Below, piece after piece: positions 6,821 to 13,779 of a stretch of 22,701 nucleotides of DNA. How positions within the stretch are numbered: position 1 is the first letter of the stretch; each line of letters opens with the position of its first letter. Under the pieces are notes generated by a model. The model saw nothing but the letters and a program-made list of their open reading frames with translations, was not told the origin of the DNA and ran no database searches. The position numbers and the translations under genes are program-made. The stretch covers positions 1-22,701 of the forward strand of contig CAZUWF010000034.1 of assembly GCA_964624065.1 (NCBI GenBank), given 5' to 3'. This stretch comes from UBA7960 sp964624065. GTDB lineage: Bacteria > Bacteroidota > Bacteroidia > Bacteroidales > UBA7960.

Positions 6821-8146
6821 ATGCTTAAACAAATATTTTTCGCTCTTGCCTTGTTGGTAACGTGTGGTGTTTTTGCCTACACCGTTTCGAGGTACATCAA
6901 GCTTTTCAAAATCACCAGGCCGGCATTTTCACTCGGCGATTGGGCCAAGAGGTTTTGGTTGATGCTTGAGGTGGCCATTGCGCAAGGCAAAATGTTTAGG
7001 AAGCCCTTCACGGGAATTTTGCACGCATTGGTTTTTTGGGGTTTCTTGGTTATATTGGTTGGCAGCATAGAAATGGTAATTGATGGTCTTTTCGGAACTG
7101 AAAGGTCGCTAAGCATTTTGGAGGTGGCTTACGATATTTTTATGGCTTCGGGCGATGTATTTGCATTTATTATTATCCTTGCCCTTTCAATTTTCATTTC
7201 ACGTAGGCTATTTTTCCGCATCAAGCGATTAGAAGGGGAAGAAATGACCCATCGCTCGCACATTGATGCCAAGGTTGCCCTTGTTCTAATCCTACTTCTG
7301 ATGGTTACTTTGCTGGGATTAAACTCCAGTTACCTCGCCTATCAAAGGGCTGCAGGACAAGCCATTGTCGGAATATATCCCGTTTCAAACGTCATCGCTA
7401 ACCTATACTCTGGTATGTCTGCGAGTGCAATCCACGTTCATCACGAGTTTCATTGGTGGGTTCACATATTGCTCATTTTCTTTTTTGCCAATTACCTTCC
7501 CTACAGCAAGCACTTCCACGTTTTTATGTCAGTGCCTAATGTTTTTCTATCAAGATTGGACCCGTTGGGAAAGCTGCCCAATATGGATACCGTTACCCGC
7601 GAGGTTAAGCTGATGATGAATCCCGAAACCGCCTATGCTGCCACGGAAGGGGAAATAATACCCGAAAGGTTTGGCGTCAAGGATGCCGAAGATTCAAGCT
7701 GGAAGAATTTTCTCGATTCATTGGCATGTACCCAGTGCGGGAGGTGTACTTCGGTTTGCCCGGCTTCCATAACTGGCAAGAAATTATCGCCACGCAAAAT
7801 AATTATGGACTTGCGTACCCGTATGAACCACAAATCCAAAGGGCTAATAAAAAATGGTAGGGATTACGACGATGGCAAGTCGCTAATTAGAGACTACGTA
7901 GCCGAAGAAGAACTTTGGGCTTGCACCACCTGCAACGCCTGTGCAATGGAATGCCCCATCAACATAAACCATCCAACATTGATCGTTGATATGCGCCGCT
8001 ACCTGGTTATGGAAGAAGGCTCGGCACCGGGCGAGTTGAAGGCCGTTTTTAACAACATCGAAAACAACGGGGCTCCGTGGCAGTATTCAAGCGAAGACAG
8101 GCTTAATTGGGCAACCAACATCGAATTCAAAAATATCAAGAATTAA
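6821..8146 (+). CDS. Membrane Fe-S oxidoreductase subunit, heme-b plus 2x[4Fe-4S] (ETF:menaquinone oxidoreductase-type)
   Basis: A 441-residue protein. The N-terminal half has about six hydrophobic segments (about 5-22, 65-90, 105-128, 150-172, 182-200, 212-226) and resembles the NarI-like cytochrome b part of HdrD/GlpC-type proteins. Conserved-looking histidines at H68 and within AIHVHHEFHWWVH (H205-H215) could ligate heme b. The C-terminal half carries two [4Fe-4S] motifs, C303/C306/C309/C313 and C368/C371/C374/C378. Together with the following CCG-domain gene it corresponds to the two halves of DUF224-type proteins proposed to pass ETF electrons to menaquinone. No FAD domain of the classical ETF-QO type is present. 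The quinone-reduction role is inferred from family and context. Confidence 0.88.
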   Translation: MLKQIFFALALLVTCGVFAYTVSRYIKLFKITRPAFSLGDWAKRFWLMLEVAIAQGKMFRKPFTGILHALVFWGFLVILVGSIEMVIDGLFGTERSLSILEVAYDIFMASGDVFAFIIILALSIFISRRLFFRIKRLEGEEMTHRSHIDAKVALVLILLLMVTLLGLNSSYLAYQRAAGQAIVGIYPVSNVIANLYSGMSASAIHVHHEFHWWVHILLIFFFANYLPYSKHFHVFMSVPNVFLSRLDPLGKLPNMDTVTREVKLMMNPETAYAATEGEIIPERFGVKDAEDSSWKNFLDSLACTQCGRCTSVCPASITGKKLSPRKIIMDLRTRMNHKSKGLIKNGRDYDDGKSLIRDYVAEEELWACTTCNACAMECPININHPTLIVDMRRYLVMEEGSAPGELKAVFNNIENNGAPWQYSSEDRLNWATNIEFKNIKN

Positions 8147-8167
8147 CCATCCACCTTGATTGATAAT

Positions 8168-8962
8168 ATGGAAACCAAGAAAATTGAAGTTCCGGTAATG
8201 GCCGATTTGGCTGCCAGGGGCGAAAAGCCCGAATTCTTGTTTTGGGTGGGCTGTGCTGGTGCTTACGATGATAGGTACAAGAAGGTTGCAGCTGCGTTTG
8301 CCAAAATATTGTGCCACCTTCGGGTAAGTTATGCCGTGCTTGGAAAGGAAGAATCCTGCACTGGCGACCCCGCAAGGCGAGCTGGCAATGAAATGCTATT
8401 CCAAATGCAGGCCTTGCAAAACATCGAAATTTTAAACACCTACGGGGTAAGAAAAATAATAACCATTTGCCCTCACTGTTACAATGTTTTCAAAAACGAA
8501 TATCCCGATTTGGGCGGACTTTACGAAGTTATTAGCTACGTTGACCTTCTGGATGGATTTATTGCAGATGGAACCCTGAAACTAAACTCCGGAGCCTTTG
8601 GCAATGTAAAGGTAACCTTCCACGACCCTTGCTATTTGGGCAGGTCAAACAACATTTACGAATCGCCGCGAAGGGTTTTGAAGGCCCTTTCGGGCAATGT
8701 GGTTGAAATGCACCGCAGCAAAAGCTTCGCGCTATGCTGTGGGGCAGGTGGCGGCCAAATGTTCAAGGAGGCCGAAAAAGGCGACAAGGAGGTGTTTATC
8801 GAACGAATAGAGGATGTCTTGAAGACCAATGCAAAGGTTATTGCAACATCCTGCCCATTTTGCATGACAATGATGACCGACGGCCTAAAGTACAAGAACA
8901 GGGAGGAGGATATCAAAAATTTGGACATCGCAGAATTGATCGTCGAATCATTGGGAATTTAA
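8168..8962 (+). CDS. CCG-domain (Fe-S)-binding subunit, HdrB/GlpC-like
   Basis: A 264-residue soluble protein with two CCG (DUF224) cysteine-rich domains. Domain 1 has C29, C64 in ESCTGD and C101/C104 in CPHC; the usual CC pair is C-T here. Domain 2 is complete: C155, C190/C191 in LCCGAGGG and C229/C232 in CPFC. Such domains bind a non-cubane [4Fe-4S] cluster in HdrB; domain 1 may ligate a cluster differently. It starts 21 nt after the membrane subunit, so the pair is probably one complex. The ATG at 8168 is preferred to a TTG at 8156 because it gives METKKIEVPVMADL with the normal spacing to the first cysteine. Confidence 0.9.
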   Translation: METKKIEVPVMADLAARGEKPEFLFWVGCAGAYDDRYKKVAAAFAKILCHLRVSYAVLGKEESCTGDPARRAGNEMLFQMQALQNIEILNTYGVRKIITICPHCYNVFKNEYPDLGGLYEVISYVDLLDGFIADGTLKLNSGAFGNVKVTFHDPCYLGRSNNIYESPRRVLKALSGNVVEMHRSKSFALCCGAGGGQMFKEAEKGDKEVFIERIEDVLKTNAKVIATSCPFCMTMMTDGLKYKNREEDIKNLDIAELIVESLGI

Positions 8963-9017
8963 CAACTAAAGCCTACTTGGCTGATGATCGAATTAAAACT
9001 TCTTGAAATATAAGCGA

Positions 9018-9075
9018 TAGTTTTGCCAATCTGGGGGGCACCGGATTTTTGAATTTTAAAATTTCACATACTTTG
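9018..9075 (+). promoter_or_regulatory. Candidate promoters upstream of the acyl-CoA dehydrogenase
   Basis: TTTTG ending at 9051, then 17 nt, then TACTTTG at 9069-9075 is close to the Bacteroidota promoter, lacking one T. A separate exact TAnnTTTG (TAGTTTTG, 9018-9025) has no properly spaced TTG. Either would leave a long leader (about 120-175 nt) before the ATG at 9206. Confidence 0.4.
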
Positions 9076-9137
9076 TGAGACGTCAGGAAATATCGTGTTG
9101 AACCTTTGTGCAACATTAAAGAATGGTGGAACAAAAA

Positions 9138-9150
9138 ACACAAATTGTGT
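9138..9150. promoter_or_regulatory. 13-bp palindrome, possible operator in the acyl-CoA dehydrogenase leader
   Basis: ACACAA-A-TTGTGT is a perfect inverted repeat 56 nt before the ATG and downstream of the predicted promoter. It could be a repressor site of a fatty-acid regulator, but no regulator gene is nearby. A small TGCG/CGCA hairpin (9150-9163) follows directly. Confidence 0.3.
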
Positions 9151-9205
9151 GCGAAAAGTCGCAGGAGGTAATATTATAAGTATTCTTTTCAAACTAAAAT
9201 AAAAA

Positions 9206-10987
9206 ATGGAAAAAGCGAACAAATTGAAAAGCGGCGAATTCCTAGTGAGAGAAATTGATGCCACTGAGGTTTTCATCCCCGAAGAGTTTAGCGAGGAGCA
9301 ATTAATGATTGCCCAAACCTGCAAGGACTTCCTCGAGGCCGAGGTTTACCCTAAGCTTGACCAACTGGACAAGGGAGACCGCGGGTTGATGAAAGAAATT
9401 CTGAAAAAATCTGGAGAACTTGGCCTTATGGGTATTTCTATACCAGAAGAATTCGGCGGATTCGGGCAGTCGTTCGTAACTCAAATGCTCACTGCCGAAA
9501 CCACAGGTGCGGGATACTCGTTTTCGGTTGCTTTCATGGCTCATTGTGGCATAGGCACCCTACCTATCATGTATTACGGAAACCAAGAGCAAAGGCAAAG
9601 GTACATTCCTGCCCTTGCTATGGGCGAACTACTTGGTGCTTACTGCCTCACCGAACCCGGAGCTGGCAGCGATGCCAATTCTGGCACCTCTACGGCAATC
9701 CCCACAGATGACGGAAAGCACTACATCCTCAACGGACAAAAAATGTGGATAACCAACGCAGGGTTCTGCGACACCCAGGTGGTTTTTGCCAAGGTCGATA
9801 AAGACAGGATTTTGAGCGCTTTCATTGTTGAGTCGAATATGCCCGGCGTGGTTATTGGCCCTGATGAGCACAAGATGGGTATCAAGGGATCGTCAACAGC
9901 CCAGATTTATTACACCGACGTGAAGGTTCCTGTGGAAAATATGCTAGGCAAGAGAGGCGAAGGGTTTCGCATAGCCCTTAGCATCCTGCACATGGGAAGA
10001 ATGAAGCTTGGCGCTAACGTTATAGGTGCCGCCAAAAAGGCCATCGTGGAGTCTGTGAAGTACGCCAATGAGCGCAAGCAATTTTGCGTGCTCATTTCAA
10101 CTTTCGGCGCCATTCAGCAAAAACTTGCCCAAATGGTAATCAAAGTCTTTGCACACGAGTCGGCCACCTACAGGGTAAGCCAGGATATTGACGATTTGTT
10201 TGAGTTGATGAGGCAAGAAGAACCAGATTATGGCAGGGCTATGATCGAAGCAATTAGCCATTATGCCGTTGAAGATGCCATTTTGAAGGTTTACGGCTCC
10301 GAGATGCTCGACAAAATTGTTGACGAAGGTGTTCAAATACATGGCGGTATGGGCTACTCAGCCGAGATGAATATAGAAAGGAGCTACCGCGACTCAAGGA
10401 TTAATCGCATTTTTGAAGGAACCAACGAGATTAACAGGTTACTTGTTGGTGACACCGCCATGAAACGCGCCATGAAAGGCGATTTCGACCTTTTCGGACC
10501 GGCACAAGAACTCTATAACCTAACAGAAACAATTACCGATGGAAAGATAGAAGGTGAAAGCTATTTCCAAGAAAAGCTCCGCTACGTGGCCAATTTCAAG
10601 AAGGTAGCCCTGATATGCATACACGCAGCCCAAACTCAATTTGGTAGGTCGCTGGGCAAGGAACAAGAGGTAATGATAAACATTGCCGACATTATCAGCG
10701 AGCTTTACATTGCCGAATCGCTTGCTCTGAGGGTAAAGAAAATAGAAACTATGAAAGGGGAGGGGGCAGCCATTTACAAAGACATTCTGGATGTTTTCGT
10801 TTTCGATGCCGCCACCATTGTGCGGAAAAATGCCGTTGATTTGATATACTCCCTGACTGAAGACCAAGACAAGTGCAAACTCGAATCGGCCATAAATTGC
10901 CTAACCAAAGTGGCAGGCATAAACGTTAAAAACGCACGACGCAGAATTGCTGCAAAACTTATTGATGACAACGATTACAGGTTTTAG
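9206..10987 (+). CDS. Acyl-CoA dehydrogenase with C-terminal extension (VLCAD/ACAD9-like)
   Basis: A 593-residue FAD enzyme that makes the trans-2-enoyl-CoA double bond in beta-oxidation and hands electrons to ETF. Residues about 30-140 form the helical N-terminal domain. Residues 145-245 form the beta domain with CLTEPGAGSDANS (147-159), QKMWITNAG and MGIKGSSTAQI. Residues 250-415 form the C-terminal domain with IHGGMGYSAE and the catalytic base E404 in IFEGTNEINR. Residues 425-593 are an extra helical region, absent from short/medium-chain enzymes of about 380 residues and typical of very-long-chain types. C294 occupies the place where the family usually has glycine (ERKQFG). Placement after etfBA and the Fe-S subunits fits a dedicated donor. 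Confidence 0.95.
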   Translation: MEKANKLKSGEFLVREIDATEVFIPEEFSEEQLMIAQTCKDFLEAEVYPKLDQLDKGDRGLMKEILKKSGELGLMGISIPEEFGGFGQSFVTQMLTAETTGAGYSFSVAFMAHCGIGTLPIMYYGNQEQRQRYIPALAMGELLGAYCLTEPGAGSDANSGTSTAIPTDDGKHYILNGQKMWITNAGFCDTQVVFAKVDKDRILSAFIVESNMPGVVIGPDEHKMGIKGSSTAQIYYTDVKVPVENMLGKRGEGFRIALSILHMGRMKLGANVIGAAKKAIVESVKYANERKQFCVLISTFGAIQQKLAQMVIKVFAHESATYRVSQDIDDLFELMRQEEPDYGRAMIEAISHYAVEDAILKVYGSEMLDKIVDEGVQIHGGMGYSAEMNIERSYRDSRINRIFEGTNEINRLLVGDTAMKRAMKGDFDLFGPAQELYNLTETITDGKIEGESYFQEKLRYVANFKKVALICIHAAQTQFGRSLGKEQEVMINIADIISELYIAESLALRVKKIETMKGEGAAIYKDILDVFVFDAATIVRKNAVDLIYSLTEDQDKCKLESAINCLTKVAGINVKNARRRIAAKLIDDNDYRF

Positions 10988-11000
10988 TCCAACTTCATAA

Positions 11001-11037
11001 AAAAAAGGGGGAACTTAGAAAAAGTTTCCCCTTTTTT
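11001..11037. terminator. Bidirectional terminator between acyl-CoA dehydrogenase and clpC
   Basis: Arms 11001-11016 and 11022-11037 form a 16-pair stem (one G-U pair) with a 5-nt loop. A-rich and T-rich flanks make it functional in both directions. It lies between the convergent 3' ends of the two genes. Confidence 0.9.
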
Positions 11038-11053
11038 ATTTAATTGATCCAAA

Positions 11054-13573
11054 TCATCCAGGAATAACTAATTCGCTTTTCTCGGCGTCGAAACCAACCT
11101 TAATGGTTTGCCCCTCCTTTAGTTTGCCTTTGATAAGTTCTTCGGCCAGCGGATCTTCGAGATATTTTTGGATGGCTCTTTTCAGAGGTCTTGCTCCAAA
11201 AGCAGGATCCCAGCCCTTTTCGGCAATGAAATCTTTGGCCTCTGTCGAAAGCTCTATGGTGTAACCCAAATCCTTGATGCGCCTGAAAAGCTTTTCGAGC
11301 TCGATGTCGATGATTTTGAAGATATCCTCCTTTTGAAGGGATTCGAAAATCACAACATCATCCACGCGGTTCAAAAACTCCGGTGAAAAAGTCTTTTTTA
11401 GGGCGCTTTCAATTACTCCTTGTGCATATTCTGAAGAGGAAGCCTGTTTTGCCGAAGTGCTGAAACCCACACCCATACCAAAATCCTTCAACTGACGTGA
11501 ACCAATGTTGGAGGTCATTATTATAATGGTGTTCTTGAAGTCAACCTTTCGTCCCAAGCTATCGGTAAGCTGACCATCGTCAAGCACCTGGAGCAACAGG
11601 TGGAAAACATCGGGATGTGCTTTTTCTATCTCGTCGAGAAGAACTATGGAATAGGGCTTGCGCCTGATTTTTTCGGTAAGCTGTCCACCTTCTTCGTAAC
11701 CTACGTATCCTGGAGGGGCACCTATGAGCCTGCTCACGGCAAACTTCTCCATATATTCGCTCATATCAATGCGCACCAGCGCATCGTCGGTATCAAACAA
11801 ATGCCTTGACAAAACCTTTGCCAGGTGTGTTTTTCCTACGCCCGTTGCACCCAAAAAAATGAAAGTACCTATTGGCTTGTTGGGGTCCTTCAATCCGGCG
11901 CGATTACGCCTTATGCTCCTCACAACCTTCTGTACGGCAGCATTTTGGCCTATAACACTTTTTTGCAAGTCATCCTCCATACCTATTAGCCTCTCGCTTT
12001 CATTCATGGCAATTCTCTGTACCGGAACACCGGTCATCATGGAAACTACCTCCGAAACGTTATTTTCGGTAACAACCTCACGGTTTAGCTGCGATTCCTC
12101 TTCCCAGCGTTTCTTTTCTATTTCCAGAAGTTCGAGGAGCTCACGCTCCTTGTCCCTAAGATTTGCTGCTAGCTCGTATTTTTGCGATTTAATGGCCTGT
12201 GTCTTTTGCTCGTGCACCACATCGATCTCCTCCTCGATTTTCAAGATGTTTTCTGGAACCTTGATGTTTGCAATGTGCACACGCGATCCAGATTCGTCAA
12301 GAGCATCTATAGCCTTGTCCGGAAGGCACCTGTCGCTCATGTACCTATTGGTAAGGTTTACGCAAGCCCTGATAGCCTCGTCAGAATAGGTAACAAGGTG
12401 GTGATCCTCGTACTTTTGTTTAATGTTGTTTAGTATTTCAACCGTTTCTTCAGGCGAGGTAGGGTCAACCAAAATCTTTTGGAAACGCCTTTCTAAAGCC
12501 CCATCCTTTTCTATGTGTTGGCGATATTCGTCTAGGGTCGTTGCTCCAATGCACTGCAACTCGCCCCTAGCAAGGGCCGGCTTGAACATATTGCTGGCAT
12601 CAAGAGACCCAGAGGCCCCACCGGCGCCCACTATGGTGTGAAGCTCGTCAATGAACAGGATTACGTCATCATTCTTTTCAAGCTCGTTGAGCAAGGCTTT
12701 CATACGTTCTTCGAACTGCCCTCGATACTTGGTTCCGGCCACCAGCGAAGCAATGTCAAGGGCAACCAACCTCTTGTTGAACAATGCCCTCGAAACCTTG
12801 CGCTGAATAATGCGCAATGCAAGGCCTTCGGCAATGGCCGATTTTCCAACCCCTGGTTCACCTATTAGAATGGGGTTGTTTTTCTTGCGCCTCGAAAGGA
12901 TTTGTGCAATCCTCTCAAGTTCCTTTTCACGACCCACTACTGGGTCAAGGCGGTTCTCCTCGGCTAGCTTGGTCAAGTCCCGCCCAAAGTTATCTAAAAC
13001 CGGTGTTTTTGATTTATCACTAGTTTTCTTTGGAGTGCCACCACCAAAACCACCACCTTCTTGCTGATCATCTTCATCACCGCCACCAGTCGAAAGACTA
13101 CCCCTGGGAGTTTCCTTGCCCGGGCTTGATCCTGGTTGGTCTGTAAAGTTCTTCAATTCCAATTTAACATTTTCGTAATTGGCCCCGTTGGTGTTAAGGG
13201 TGCGGGTGGCAACATTGTCGGGGTCTTTCAAAATGCAAAGCAGAAGGTGTTCGGTACCAATGAGTTCACTGTTAAACAGTTTGGCTTCTAAAAAGGTGAG
13301 TTTAAGAACCCTCTCAGCCTGCCTGACCAAAGGAATGTTTTCGATGGCCATAGTACCTGGCGACGAACTCTTGATGGTGCTTTCAAGAACCCTTTTCACC
13401 TTTTGGAGGTCAACCCCAAGGTTATTCAGTACCCTTACGGCAAGGCCATCTCCATCCCTTATTAAGCCCAGCATGAGATGCTCAATGCCAATATAGTTGT
13501 TTCCTATTCGCATCGCTTCTTCTCGGCTATAGGTCAAAACATCTTTTACTCTTTGCGAAAATTGCGCTTCCAT
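11054..13573 (-). CDS. clpC: ATP-dependent Clp protease ATP-binding subunit ClpC
   Basis: An 839-residue Hsp100/AAA+ unfoldase that feeds substrates to ClpP. Residues 1-145 hold two Clp-N repeats (beginning MEAQFSQRVKDVLTYSREEA). A glycine-rich linker spans about 148-185. AAA-1 begins near 200 with Walker A GEPGVGKS (238-245) and Walker B LFIDELH. A middle domain with a UVR-like segment (LAANLRDKERELLELL) distinguishes ClpC from ClpB. AAA-2 has Walker A GATGVGKT and is followed by the D2-small domain ending ...LKEGQTIKVGFDAE. The start at 13573 is chosen because it matches the family N-terminus; the frame stays open 60 codons further upstream, but that extension overlaps the intergenic promoter region. 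It diverges from gyrA. Confidence 0.96.
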   Translation of the reverse strand: MEAQFSQRVKDVLTYSREEAMRIGNNYIGIEHLMLGLIRDGDGLAVRVLNNLGVDLQKVKRVLESTIKSSSPGTMAIENIPLVRQAERVLKLTFLEAKLFNSELIGTEHLLLCILKDPDNVATRTLNTNGANYENVKLELKNFTDQPGSSPGKETPRGSLSTGGGDEDDQQEGGGFGGGTPKKTSDKSKTPVLDNFGRDLTKLAEENRLDPVVGREKELERIAQILSRRKKNNPILIGEPGVGKSAIAEGLALRIIQRKVSRALFNKRLVALDIASLVAGTKYRGQFEERMKALLNELEKNDDVILFIDELHTIVGAGGASGSLDASNMFKPALARGELQCIGATTLDEYRQHIEKDGALERRFQKILVDPTSPEETVEILNNIKQKYEDHHLVTYSDEAIRACVNLTNRYMSDRCLPDKAIDALDESGSRVHIANIKVPENILKIEEEIDVVHEQKTQAIKSQKYELAANLRDKERELLELLEIEKKRWEEESQLNREVVTENNVSEVVSMMTGVPVQRIAMNESERLIGMEDDLQKSVIGQNAAVQKVVRSIRRNRAGLKDPNKPIGTFIFLGATGVGKTHLAKVLSRHLFDTDDALVRIDMSEYMEKFAVSRLIGAPPGYVGYEEGGQLTEKIRRKPYSIVLLDEIEKAHPDVFHLLLQVLDDGQLTDSLGRKVDFKNTIIIMTSNIGSRQLKDFGMGVGFSTSAKQASSSEYAQGVIESALKKTFSPEFLNRVDDVVIFESLQKEDIFKIIDIELEKLFRRIKDLGYTIELSTEAKDFIAEKGWDPAFGARPLKRAIQKYLEDPLAEELIKGKLKEGQTIKVGFDAEKSELVIPG

Positions 13574-13599
13574 TAATTTTTTAAATATGGTTTCCGTGT

Positions 13600-13607
13600 C
13601 AAAATTA
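13600..13607 (-). promoter_or_regulatory. Candidate -7 element for clpC
   Basis: On the minus strand TAATTTTG is an exact TAnnTTTG match 26 nt before the clpC ATG. I see no clear TTG 17-21 nt further upstream. For gyrA, on the other strand, only a weak TAAATTCG (13723-13730) is visible. Confidence 0.45.
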
Positions 13608-13779
13608 CACACAAAATTTGTCATTTGTAGTTTACCAGCCACATTTATTGTCAAATCCCTTACCCAAAGGCTGCATTTAGCAATATTTGGAAAAATTATG
13701 GAGCTCTTTCTAAAAAAAATCGTAAATTCGCAAGTTAGAATAGAGAAAGTCATTTATTTTTAAGACACTAAATTATAGG

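Noticed and set aside
8156..8167. TTG start for the CCG-domain subunit
   Set aside because: The ATG four codons later gives a normal N-terminus, and TTG starts are rare.
11724..12389. 221-codon ORF opposite clpC
   Set aside because: It is Ser/Phe/Leu rich, a typical shadow of the conserved ClpC reading frame.
13574..13753. 60-codon N-terminal extension of clpC in the same frame
   Set aside because: The family begins MEAxFSxRVKDV, matching the ATG at 13573. The extension has no domain-like content and covers the predicted promoter.
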